The notes under the pieces were generated by a model, which saw nothing but the letters and a program-made list of their open reading frames with translations, searched no databases and was not told where the DNA came from. From Inga oerstediana (Eukaryota > Streptophyta > Magnoliopsida > Fabales > Fabaceae): a stretch of 64,000 nucleotides of DNA. Shown here in pieces: positions 1 to 12,636 of the stretch. The translations under genes were made by a program, and so were the position numbers. Every line of letters begins with the position of its first letter. Position 1 is the first letter of the stretch. The stretch lies in assembly GCA_963210345.1 (NCBI GenBank), contig OY723408.1, forward strand, positions 38,018,966 to 38,082,965, written 5' to 3'.

Positions 1-156
1 TGGCGGTTGAGGACACAAACAGATGAATTTGACAACATTATTTGACAATCTAGAATCCTCATGAAAAATGGAGTGGATAGGTGGGTTTTCACCCCATTCC
101 GAGACAGTGACGAAACTATCATTCTTTTGACATCAAATTAGCCCAAATCTCGTTCA
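1..156. repeat. Representative monomer (subtype C), numbering reference
   Basis: This is the first complete monomer and fixes the coordinates used for all subtype positions. It is subtype C: caatctag at 46-53, cctcatg at 57-63, ccccattccgag at 92-103, gaaactatc at 112-120 and gacatc at 129-134. The next monomer starts at 157 after the cgttca form of the junction; most monomers have cgttcg there. The TTTGAC hexamer occurs three times per unit (28-33, 41-46, 126-131), the first two 13 bp apart, which may be a trace of a shorter ancestral repeat. Confidence 0.95.
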
Positions 157-385
157 TGGCGGTTGAGGACACAAACAGATGAATTTGACAACATTATTTG
201 ACATTCTAGAATCCGCATGAAAAATGGAGTGGATAGGTGGGTTTTCACCGCATTCCGAGACAGTGACGAAACTATCATTCTTTTGCCCTCAAATTAGCCC
301 AAATCTCGTTCGTGGCGGTTGAGGACACAAACAGATGAATTTGACAACATTATTTGACATTCTAGAATCCGCATGAAAAATGGAG

Positions 386-391
386 TATATA
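386..391 (+). other. TATATA motif created in seven H-type monomers (first example)
   Basis: At monomer positions 74-79 the usual gtggatagg is changed to gtatatagg. I find this at 386, 12,710, 15,362, 20,511 (as aatatatagg), 53,582, 57,325 and 60,288. In six of the seven the next monomer is B with gtattctgag and the one after that starts ttgttgac or equivalent; the 20,511 example is followed by C. This shows co-inheritance of a block. It resembles a TATA box, but nothing in the sequence shows promoter activity. Confidence 0.3.
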
Positions 392-3300
392 GGTGGGTTT
401 TCACCGCATTCCGAGACAGTGACGAAACTATCATTCTTTTGACCTCAAATTAGCCCAAATCTCGTTCGTGGCGGTTGAGGACACAAACAGATGAATTTGA
501 CAACATTATTTGACATTCTAGAATCCTTATGAAAAATGGAGTGGATAGGTGTGTTTTCACCGTATTCTGAGACAGTGACAAAACTATCATTCTTTTGACC
601 TCAAATTAGCCCAAATCTCGTTCGTGGCGGTTGTTGACACAAACAGATGAATTTGACAACATTATTTGACAATCTAGAATCCTCATGAAAAATGGAGTGG
701 ATTGGTGGGTTTTCACCGTATTACGAGACAGTGACCAAACTTTCATTCTTTTGATTTCAAATTAGCCCAAATCTCGTTCGTGGCGGTTGAGGACACAAAC
801 AGATGAATTTGACAACATTATTTGACATTCTAGAATCCTTATGAAAAATGGAGTGGATAGGTGTGTTTTCACCGCATTCTGAGACAGTGACCAAACTTTC
901 ATTCTTTTGACCTCAAATTAGCCCAAATCTCGTTCGTGGCGGTTGAGGACACAAACAGATGAATTTGACAACATTATTTGACAATCTAGAATCCTCATGA
1001 AAAATGGAGTGGATAGGTGGGTTTTCACCCCATTCCGAGACAGTGACGAAACTATCATTCTTTTGACATCAAATTAGCCCAAATATCGTTCGTGGCGGTT
1101 GAGCGACACAAACAGATGAATTTGAAAACACTATTTGACATTTTAGAATCCTCATGAAAAATGGAGTGGATAGGTGGGTTTTCACCGCATTCCGAGACAG
1201 TGACGAAACTATCATTCTTTTGCCCTCAAATTAGCACAAATCTCGTTCGTGGCGGTTGAGGACACAAACAGATGAATTTGACAACATTATTTGAAATTCT
1301 AGAATCCTCATGAAAAATGGAGTGGATAGGTGGGTTTTCACCGTATTACGAGACAGTGACCAAACATTCATTCTTTTGATTTCAAATTAGCCCAAATCTC
1401 GTTCGTGGCGGTTGAGGACACAAACAGATGAATTTGACAACATTATTTGACATTCTAGAATCCTCATGAAAAATGGAGTGGATAGGTGGGTTTTCACCCC
1501 ATTCCGATACAGTGACCAAACTTTCATTCTTTTGACCTCAAATTAGCCCAAATCTCGTTCGTGGCGGTTGAGGACACAAACAGATGAATTTGACAACATT
1601 ATTTGACAATCTAGAATCCTCATGAAAAATGGAGTGGATAGGTGGGTTTTCACCCCATTCCGAGACAGTGACGAAACTATCATTCTTTTGACATCAAATT
1701 AGCCCAAATCTCGTTCATGGCGGTTGAGGACACAAACAGATGAATTTGACAACATTATTTGACATTCTAGAATCCGCTTGAAAAATGGAGTGGATAGGTG
1801 GGTTTTCACCGCATTCCGAGACAGTGACGAAACTATCATTCTTTTGCCCTCAAATTAGCCCAAATCTCGTTCGTGGCGGTTGAGGACACAAACAGATGAA
1901 TTTGACAACATTATTTGACATTCTAGAATCCTTATGAAAAATGGAGTGGATAGGTGTGTTTTCACCGCATTCTGAGACAGTGACGAAACTATCATTCTTT
2001 TGACCTCAAATTAGCCCAAATCTCGTTCGTGGCGGTTGAGGACACAAACAGATGAATTTGACAACATTATTTGACAATCTAGAATCCTCATGAAAAATGG
2101 AGTGGATAGGTGGGTTTTCACCCCATTCCGAGACAGTGACGAAACTATCATTCTTTTGACATCAAATTAGCCCAAATATCGTTCGTGGCGGTTGAGGACA
2201 CAAACAGATGAATTTGAAAACACTATTTGACATTTTAGAATCCTCATGAAAAATGGAGTGGATAGGTGGGTTTTCACCGCATTCCGAGACAGTGACGAAA
2301 CTATCATTCTTTTGCCCTCAAATTAGAACAAATCTCGTTCGTGGCGGTTGAGGACACAAACAGATGAATTTGACAACATTATTTGAAATTCTAGAATCCT
2401 CATGAAAAATGGAGTGGATAGGTGGGTTTTCACCGTATTACGAGACAGTGACCAAACTTTCATTCTTTTGATTTCAAATTAGCCCAAATCTCGTTCATGG
2501 CGGCTGAGGACACAAACAGATGAATTTGACAACATTATTTGACATTCTAGAATCCTCATGAAAAATGAAGTGGATAGGTGGGTTTTCACCCCATTCCGAT
2601 ACAGTGACCAAACTTTCATTCTTTTGACCTCAAATTAGCCCAAATCTCGTTCGTGGCGGTTGAGGACACAAACAGATGAATTTGACAACATTATTTGACA
2701 ATCTAGAATCCTCATGAAAAATGGAGTGGATAGGTGGGTTTTCACCCCATTCCGAGACAGTGACGAAACTATCATTCTTTTGACATCAAATTAGCCCAAA
2801 TATCGTTCGTGGCGGTTGAGGACACAAACAGATGAATTTGAAAACACTATTTGACATTTTAGAATCCTCATGAAAAATGGAGTGGATAGGTGGGTTTTCA
2901 CCGCATTCCGAGACAGTGACGAAACTATCATTCTTTTGCCCTCAAATTAGCACAAATCTCGTTCGTGGCGGTTGAGGACACAAACAGATGAATTTGACAA
3001 CATTATTTGACATTCTAGAATCCTTATGAAAAATGGAGTGGATAGGTGTGTTTTCACCGGATTCTGAGACAGTGACGAAACTATCATTCTTTTGACATCA
3101 AATTAGCCCAAATATCGTTCGTGGCGGTTGAGGACACAAACAGATGAATTTGAAAACACTATTTGACATTTTAGAATCCTCATGAAAAATGGAGTGGATA
3201 GGTGGGTTTTCACCGCATTCCGAGACAGTGACCAAACTTTCATCCTTTTGACCTCAAATTAGCCCAAATCTCGTTCGTGGCGGTTGAGGACACAAACAGA

Positions 3301-4369
3301 TGAATTTGACAACATTTTTTGACATTCTTGAATCCGCATGAAAAATGGAGTGGATAAGTGGGTTTTCACCGCATTCCGAGACAGTGACCAAACTATCATT
3401 CTTTTGACCTCAAATTAGCCCAAATCTCGTTCGTGGCGGTTGAGGACACAAACAGATGAATTTGACAACATTATTTTAAATTCTAGAATCCTCATGAAAA
3501 ATGGAGTGGATAGGTGGGTTTTCACCGTATTACGAGACAGTGACCAAACTTTCATTCTTTTGATTTCAAATTAGCCCAAATCTCGTTCGTGGCGGTTGAG
3601 GACACAAACAGATGAATTTGACAACATTATTTGACATTCTAGAATCCTTATGAAAAATGGAGTGGATAGGTGTGTTTTCACCGCATTCTGAGACAGTGAC
3701 GAACCTATCATTCTTTTGACCTCAAATTAGCCCAAATCTCGTTCGTGGCGGTTGAGGACACAAACAGATGAATTTGACAACATTATTTGACAATCTAGAA
3801 TCCTCATGAAAAATGGAGTGGATAGGTGGGTTTTCACCCCATTCCGAGACAGTGACGAAACTATCATTCTTTTGACATCAAATTAGCCCAAATATCGTTC
3901 GTGGCGGTTGAGGACACAAACAGATGAATTTGAAAACACTATTTGACATTTTAGAATCCTCATGAAAAATGGAGTGGATAGGTGGGTTTTCACTGCATTC
4001 CGAGACAGTGACCAAACTTTCATTCTTCTGACCTCAAATTAGCCCAAATCTCGTTCGTGGCGGTTGAGGACACAAACAGATGAATTTGACAACATTATTT
4101 GACATTCTTGAATCCGCATGAAAAATGGAGAGGATAAGTGGGTTTTCACCGCATTCCGAGACAGTGACCAAACTATCATTCTTTTGACCTCAAATTAGCA
4201 CAAATCTCGTTCGTGGCGGTTGAGGACACAAACAGATGAATTTGACAACATTATTTGAAATTCTAGAATCCGCATGAAAAATGGAGTGGATAGGTGGGTT
4301 TTCACCGCATTCCGAGACAGTGACGAAACAATCATTCTTTTGACCTCAAATTAGCCCAAATCTCGTTCG

Positions 4370-5929
4370 TGGCGGTTGAGGACACAAACAGATGAATTTG
4401 ACAACATTAATTGACATTCTAGAATCCGCATGAAAAATGGAGTGGATACGTGGGTTTTCACCGCATTCCGAGACAGTGACCAAACTATCATTCTTTTGAC
4501 CTCAAATTATCACAAATCTCGTTCGTGGCGGTTGAGGACACAAACAGATGAATTTGACAACATTATTTGACATTCTAGAATCCGCATGAAAAATGGAGTG
4601 GATAGGTGGGTTTTCACCGCATTCCGAGACAGTGACGAAACTATCATTCTTTTGACCTCAAATTAGCCCAAATCTCGTTCGTGGCGGTTGAGGACACAAA
4701 CAGATGAATTTGACAACATTATTTGACATTCTAGAATCCTTATGAAAAATGGAGTGGATAGGTGTGTTTTCACCGGATTCTGAGACAGTGACGAAACTAT
4801 CATTCTTTTGACCTCAAATTAGCCCAAATCTCGTTCGTGGCGGTTGAGGACACAAACAGATGAATTTGACAACATTATTTGACATTCTAGAATCCGCATG
4901 AAAAATGGAGTGGATAGGTGGGTTTTCACCCCATTCCGAGACAGTGACGAAACTATCATTCTTTTGACATCAAATTAGCCCAAATATCGTTCGTGGCGGT
5001 TGAGGACACAAACAGATGAATTTGACAACATTATTTGACATTCTAGAATCCGCATGAAAAATGGAGTGGATAGGTGGGTTTTCACCGCATTCCGAGACAG
5101 TGACGAAACTATCATTCTTTTGACCTCAAATTAGCCCAAATCTCGTTCGTGGCGGTTGAGGACACAAACAGATGAATTTGACAACATTATTTGACATTCT
5201 AGAATCCGCATGAAAAATGGAGTGGATACGTGGGTTTTCACCGCATTCCGAGACAGTGACCAAACTATCATTCTTTTGACCTCAAATTAGCACAAATCTC
5301 GTTCGTGGCGGTTGAGGACACAAACAGATGAATTTGACAACATTATTTGACATTCTAGAATCCGCATGAAAAATGGAGTGGATAGGTGGGTTTTCACCGC
5401 ATTCCGAGACAGTGACGAAACTATCATTCTTTTGACCTCAAATTAGCCCAAATCTCGTTCGTGGCGGTTGAGGACACAAACAGATGAATTTGACAACATT
5501 ATTTGACATTCTAGAATCCTTATGAAAAATGGAGTGGATAGGTGTGTTTTCACCGGATTCTGAGACAGTGACGAAACTATCATTCTTTTGACCTCAAATT
5601 AGCCCAAATCTCGTTCGTGGCGGTTGAGGACACAAACAGATGAATTTGACAACATTATTTGACATTCTAGAATCCGCATGAAAAATGGAGTGGATAGGTG
5701 GGTTTTCACCCCATTCCGAGACAGTGACGAAACTATCATTCTTTTGACATCAAATTAGCCCAAATATCGTTCGTGGCGGTTGAGGACACAAACAGATGAA
5801 TTTGAAAACACTATTTGACATTTTATAATCCTCATGAAAAATGGAGTGGATAGGTGGGTTTTCACTGCATTCCGAGACAGTGACCAAACTTTCATCCTTT
5901 TGACCTCAAATTAGCCCAAATCTCGTTCG
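4370..5929. repeat. 5-mer (780 bp) duplication, two copies
   Basis: Monomers from 4,370 (H with gatacg and ccaaactatc, H, B', C') recur at 5,150 with offset 780. I saw two single-base differences in the first copy (cattaattgac near 4,408 and attatcac near 4,508). Copies diverge at the fifth monomer, which is H at 4,994 and D at 5,774. The same gatacg monomer appears a third time at 8,426 as part of a larger duplication. Confidence 0.8.
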
Positions 5930-8900
5930 TGGCGGTTGAGGACACAAACAGATGAATTTGACAACATTTTTTGACATTCTTGAATCCGCATGAAAAATGG
6001 AGTGGATAAGTGGGTTTTCACCGCATTCCGAGACAGTGACCAAACTATCATTCTTTTGACCTCAAATTAGCACAAATCTCGTTCGTGGCGGTTGAGGACA
6101 CAAACAGATGAATTTGACAACATTATTTGAAATTCTAGAATCCTCATGAAAAATGGAGTGGATAGGTGGGTTTTCACCGTATTACGAGACAGTGACCAAA
6201 CTTTCATTCTTTTGATTTCAAATTAGCCCAAATCTCGTTCATGGCGGTTGAGGACACAAACAGATGAATTTGACAACATTATTTGACATTCTAGAATCCT
6301 TATGAAAAATGGAGTGGATAGGTGTGTTTTCACCGCATTCTGAGACAGTGACGAAACTATCATTCTTTTGACCTCAAATTAGCCCAAATCTCGTTCGTGG
6401 CGGTTGAGGACACAAACAGATGAATTTGACAACATTATTTCACAATCTAGAATCCTCATGAAAAATGGAGTGGATAGGTGGGTTTTCACCCCATTCCGAG
6501 ACAGTGACGAAACTATCATTCTTTTGACATCAAATTAGCCCAAATATCGTTCGTGGCGGTTGAGGACACAAACAGATGAATTTGAAAACACTATTTGACA
6601 TTTTAGAATCCTCACGAAAAATGGAGTGGATAGGTGGGTTTTCACTGCATTCCGAGACAGTGACCAAACTTTCATTCTTCTGACCTCAAATTAGCCCAAA
6701 TCTCGTTCGTGGCGGTTGAGGACACAAACAGATGAATTTGACAACATTATTTGACATTCTTGAATCCGCATGAAAAATGGAGAGGATAAGTGGGTTTTCA
6801 CCGCATTCCGAGACAGTGACCAAACTATCATTCTTTTGACCTCAAATTAGCACAAATCTCGTTCGTGGCGGTTGAGGACACAAACAGATGAATTTGACAA
6901 CATTATTTGAAATTCTAGAATCCGCATGAAAAATGGAGTGGATAGGTGGGTTTTCACCGCATTCCGAGACAGTGACGAAACAATCATTCTTTTGACCTCA
7001 AATTAGCCCAAATCTCGTTCGTGGCGGTTGAGGACACAAACAGATGAATTTGACAACATTATTTGACATTCTAGAATCCGCATGAAAAATGGAGTGGATA
7101 GGTGGGTTTTCACCGCATTCCGAGACAGTGACGAAACTATCATTCTTTTGACCTCAAATTAGCCCAAATCTCGTTCGTGGCGGTTGAGGACACAAACAGA
7201 TGAATTTGACAACATTATTTGACATTCTAGAATCCTTATGAAAAATGGAGTGGATAGGTGTGTTTTCACCGGATTCTGAGACAGTGACGAAACTATCATT
7301 CTTTTGACCTCAAATTAGCCCAAATCTCGTTCGTGGCGGTTGAGGACACAAACAGATGAATTTGACAACATTATTTGACATTCTAGAATCCGCATGAAAA
7401 ATGGAGTGGATAGGTGGGTTTTCACCCCATTCCGAGACAGTGACGAAACTATCATTCTTTTGACATCAAATTAGCCCAAATATCGTTCGTGGCGGTTGAG
7501 GATACAAACAGATGAATTTGAAAACACTATTTGACATTTTAGAATCCTCATGAAAAATGGAGTGGATAGGTGGGTTTTCACTGCATTCCGAGACAGTGAC
7601 CAAACTTTCATTCTTTTGACCTCAAATTAGCCCAAATCTCGTTCGTGGCGGTTGAGGACACAAGCAGATGAATTTGACAACATTTTTTGACATTCTTGAA
7701 TCCGCATGAAAAATGGAGTGGATAGGTGGGTTTTCACCGCATTCCGAGACAGTGACCAAACTATCATTCTTTTGACCTCAAATTAGCACAAATTTCGTTC
7801 GTGGCGGTTGAGGACACAAAAAGATGAATTTGACAACATTATTTAACATTCTAGAATCCGCATGAAAAATTGAGTGGATAGGTGGGTTTTGACCGCATTC
7901 CGAGACAGTGACGAAACTATCATTCTTTTGACCTCAAATTAGCCCAAATCTCGTTCGTGGAGGTTGAGGACACAAACAGATGAATTTGACAACATTATTT
8001 GACATTCTAGAATCCGCATGAAAAATGGAGTGGATAGGTGGGTTTTCACCGCATTCTGAGACAGTGACGAAACTATCATTCTTTTGACCTCAAATTAGCC
8101 CAAATCTCGTTCGTGGCGGTTGAGGACACAAACAGATGAATTTGACAACATTATTTGACATTCTAGAATCCGCATGAAAAATGGAGTGGATAGGTGGGTT
8201 TTCACCCCATTCCGAGACAGTGACGAAACTATCATTCTTTTGACATCAAATTAGCCCAAATATCGTTCGTGGCGGTTGAGGACACAAACAGATGAATTTG
8301 ACAACATTATTTGACATTCTAGAATCCGCATGAAAAATGGAGTGGATAGGTGGGTTTTCACCGCATTCCGAGACAGTGACGAAACTATCATTCTTTTGAC
8401 CTCAAATTAGCCCAAATCTCGTTCGTGGCGGTTGAGGACACAAACAGATGAATTTGACAACATTATTTGACATTCTAGAATCCGCATGAAAAATGGAGTG
8501 GATACGTGGGTTTTCACCGCATTCCGAGACAGTGACCAAACTATCATTCTTTTGACCTCAAATTAGCACAAATCTCGTTCGTGGCGGTTGAGGACACAAA
8601 CAGATGAATTTGACAACATTATTTGACATTCTAGAATCCGCATGAAAAATGGAGTGGATAGGTGGGTTTTCACCGCATTCCGAGACAGTGACGAAACTAT
8701 CATTCTTTTGACCTCAAATTAGCCCAAATCTCGTTCGTGGCGGTTGAGGACACAAACAGATGAATTTGACAACATTATTTGACATTCTAGAATCCTTATG
8801 AAAAATGGAGTGGATAGGTGTGTTTTCACCGGATTCTGAGACAGTGACGAAACTATCATTCTTTTGACCTCAAATTAGCCCAAATCTCGTTCGTGGCGGT

Positions 8901-11096
8901 TGAGGACACAAACAGATGAATTTGACAACATTATTTGACATTCTAGAATCCGCATGAAAAATGGAGTGGATAGGTGGGTTTTCACCCCATTCCGAGACAG
9001 TGACGAAACTATCATTCTTTTGACATCAAATTAGCCCAAATATCGTTCGTGGCGGTTGAGGACACAAACAGATGAATTTGAAAACACTATTTGACATTTT
9101 ATAATCCTCATGAAAAATGGAGTGGATAGGTGGGTTTTCACTGCATTCCGAGACAGTGACCAAACTTTCATCCTTTTGACCTCAAATTAGCCCAAATCTC
9201 GTTCGTGGCGGTTGAGGACACAAACAGATGAATTTGACAACATTTTTTGACATTCTTGAATCCGCATGAAAAATGGAGTGGATAAGTGGGTTTTCACCGC
9301 ATTCCGAGACAGTGACCAAACTATCATTCTTTTGACCTCAAATTAGCACAAATCTCGTTCGTGGCGGTTGAGGACACAAACAGATGAATTTGACAACATT
9401 ATTTGAAATTCTAGAATCCTCATGAAAAATGGAGTGGATAGGTGGGTTTTCACCGTATTACGAGACAGTGACCAAACTTTCATTCTTTTGATTTCAAATT
9501 AGCCCAAATCTCGTTCATGGCGGTTGAGGACACAAACAGATGAATTTGACAACATTATTTGACATTCTAGAATCCTTATGAAAAATGGAGTGGATAGGTG
9601 TGTTTTCACCGCATTCTGAGACAGTGACGAAACTATCATTCTTTTGACCTCAAATTAGCCCAAATCTCGTTCGTGGCGGTTGAGGACACAAACAGATGAA
9701 TTTGACAACATTATTTCACAATCTAGAATCCTCATGAAAAATGGAGTGGATAGGTGGGTTTTCACCCCATTCCGAGACAGTGACGAAACTATCATTCTTT
9801 TGACATCAAATTAGCCCAAATATCGTTCGTGGCGGTTGAGGACACAAACAGATGAATTTGAAAACACTATTTGACATTTTAGAATCCTCACGAAAAATGG
9901 AGTGGATAGGTGGGTTTTCACTGCATTCCGAGACAGTGACCAAACTTTCATTCTTCTGACCTCAAATTAGCCCAAATCTCGTTCGTGGCGGTTGAGGACA
10001 CAAACAGATGAATTTGACAACATTATTTGACATTCTTGAATCCGCATGAAAAATGGAGAGGATAAGTGGGTTTTCACCGCATTCCGAGACAGTGACCAAA
10101 CTATCATTCTTTTGACCTCAAATTAGCACAAATCTCGTTCGTGGCGGTTGAGGACACAAACAGATGAATTTGACAACATTATTTGAAATTCTAGAATCCG
10201 CATGAAAAATGGAGTGGATAGGTGGGTTTTCACCGCATTCCGAGACAGTGACGAAACAATCATTCTTTTGACCTCAAATTAGCCCAAATCTCGTTCGTGG
10301 CGGTTGAGGACACAAACAGATGAATTTGACAACATTATTTGACATTCTAGAATCCGCATGAAAAATGGAGTGGATAGGTGGGTTTTCACCGCATTCCGAG
10401 ACAGTGACGAAACTATCATTCTTTTGACCTCAAATTAGCCCAAATCTCGTTCGTGGCGGTTGAGGACACAAACAGATGAATTTGACAACATTATTTGACA
10501 TTCTAGAATCCTTATGAAAAATGGAGTGGATAGGTGTGTTTTCACCGGATTCTGAGACAGTGACGAAACTATCATTCTTTTGACCTCAAATTAGCCCAAA
10601 TCTCGTTCGTGGCGGTTGAGGACACAAACAGATGAATTTGACAACATTATTTGACATTCTAGAATCCGCATGAAAAATGGAGTGGATAGGTGGGTTTTCA
10701 CCCCATTCCGAGACAGTGACGAAACTATCATTCTTTTGACATCAAATTAGCCCAAATATCGTTCGTGGCGGTTGAGGATACAAACAGATGAATTTGAAAA
10801 CACTATTTGACATTTTAGAATCCTCATGAAAAATGGAGTGGATAGGTGGGTTTTCACTGCATTCCGAGACAGTGACCAAACTTTCATTCTTTTGACCTCA
10901 AATTAGCCCAAATCTCGTTCGTGGCGGTTGAGGACACAAGCAGATGAATTTGACAACATTTTTTGACATTCTTGAATCCGCATGAAAAATGGAGTGGATA
11001 GGTGGGTTTTCACCGCATTCCGAGACAGTGACCAAACTATCATTCTTTTGACCTCAAATTAGCACAAATTTCGTTCGTGGCGGTTGAGGACACAAA
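4777..11096. repeat. Large duplication at 21-monomer offset (3,276 bp)
   Basis: Sequence from about 4,777 to 7,820 matches about 8,053 to 11,096 at offset 3,276 (21 x 156), with no mismatch seen by eye over about 3.04 kb. Rare markers shared by both copies: ttttataatcc (5,821 and 9,097), cacaatctag (6,441 and 9,717), cacgaaaaatgg (about 6,613 and 9,889), gatacaaac (7,501 and 10,777), caagcag (about 7,662 and 10,938) and aaatttcg just before the 7,802 and 11,078 starts. About 232 bp (7,821-8,052) between the copies is not shared. Confidence 0.88.
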
Positions 11097-12636
11097 CAGA
11101 TGAATTTGACAACATTATTTGAAATTCTAGAATCCTCATGAAAAATGGAGTGGATAGGTGGGTTTTCACCGCATTCCGAGACAGTGACGAAACAATCATT
11201 CTTTTGACCTCAAATTAGCCCAAATCTCGTTCGTGGCGGTTGAGGACACAAACAGATGAATTTGACAACATTATTTGACATTCTAGAATCCGCATGAAAA
11301 ATGGAGTGGATAGGTGGGTTTTCACCGCATTCCGAGACAGTGACGAAACTATCATTCTTTTGACCTCAAATTAGCCCAAATCTCGTTCGTGGCGGTTGAG
11401 GACACAAACAGATGAATTTGACAACATTATTTGACATTCTAGAATCCGCATGAAAAATGGAGTGGATAGGTGGGTTTTCACCCCATTCCGAGACAGTGAC
11501 GAAACTATCATTCTTTTGACATCAAATTAGCCCAAATATCGTTCGTGGCGGTTGAGGACACAAACAGATGAATTTGAAAACACTATTTGACATTTTAGAA
11601 TCCTCATGAAAAATGGAGTGGATAGGTGGGTTTTCACTGCATTCCGAGACAGTGACCAAACTTTCATTCTTTTGACCTCAAATTAGCCCAAATCTCGTTC
11701 GTGGCGGTTGAGGACACAAACAGATGAATTTGACAACATTTTTTGACATTCTTGAATCCACATGAAAAATGGAGTGGATAAGTGGGTTTTCACCGCATTC
11801 CGAGACAGTGACCAAACTATCATTCTTTTGACCTCAAATTAGCACAAATCTCGTTCGTGGCGGGTGAGGACACAAAAAGATGAATTTGACAACATTATTT
11901 GAAATTCTAGAATCCTCATGAAAAATGGAGTGGATAGGTGGGTTTTCACCGTATTACGAGACAGTGACCAAACTTTCATTCTTTTGATTTCAAATTAGCC
12001 CAAATCTCGTTCGTGGCGGTTGAGGACACAAACAGATGAATTTGACAACATTATTTGACACTCTAGAATCCACATGAAAAATGGAGTGGATAGGTGGGTT
12101 TTCACCGCATTCGGAGACAGTGACGAAACTATCATTCTTTTGACCTCAAATTAGCCCAAATCTCCTTCGTGGCGGTTGGGGACACAAACAGATGAATTTG
12201 ACAACATTATTTGACATTCTAGAATCCTCATGAAAAATAGAGTGGATAGGTGGGTTTTTACGTATTCCGAGACAGTGACTAAACTATCATTCTTTTGCCC
12301 TCAAATTAGCCCAAATCTCGTTCATGGCGGTTGAGGACACAAACAGATGAATTTGACAACATTATTTGACATTCTAGAATCCGCTTGAAAAATGGAGTGG
12401 ATAGGTGGGTTTTCACCGCATTCCGAGACAGTGACGAAACTATCATTCTTTTGCCCTCAAATTAGCCCAAATCTCGTTCGTGGCGGTTGAGGACACAAAC
12501 AGATGAATTTGTCAACATTATTTGAAATTCTAGAATCCGCATGAAAAATGGAATGGATAGGTGGGTTTTCACCGCTTTCCGAGACAGTGACGAAACAATC
12601 ATTCTTTTGACCTCAAATTAGCCCAAATCTCGTTCG
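11097..12636. repeat. Mixed satellite segment with acactctag / tctccttcg block
   Basis: Order is G (from 11,078), H, C', D, I, A, then two unusual monomers at 12,014 (acactctag, ccacatg, tctccttcg at its end) and 12,170 (ttggggac, aatagag, tttttacg), then E and G with ggaatgg and gctttccgag. The 12,170 monomer is 155 bp long because the ttttcaccg stretch lost one base around 12,254-12,262. The block 11,858-12,792 corresponds to 19,658-20,593. Confidence 0.85.

Larger units (their letters stand above)
1..4369. repeat. Mixed-order satellite segment, 28 monomers
   Basis: Subtype order by eye is C E H B A B C D A F C E B C D A F C D B' D I A B C D I G. The string C-D-A-F recurs at 937 and 2,030 (7 monomers apart), so partial HOR order exists but no long exact duplication. 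The monomer at 1,093 is 157 bp because of an extra c at 1,104 (gagcgac). The monomer at 313 carries gtatatagg. Monomers 313-1,249 have a near-identical counterpart at 15,289-16,225. Confidence 0.85.

Noticed and set aside
121..134. TTGACC as a plant WRKY W-box in gacctc-type monomers
   Set aside because: A six-base motif is expected by chance, its copy number simply follows the repeat, and the organism is not established as a plant.
7802..8113. Possible foreign insert at the gap between the 21-mer copies
   Set aside because: The segment is ordinary H-type satellite with a few singletons (tttaacatt, aaaattgag, gaccgcatt, tggagg), not unrelated sequence.
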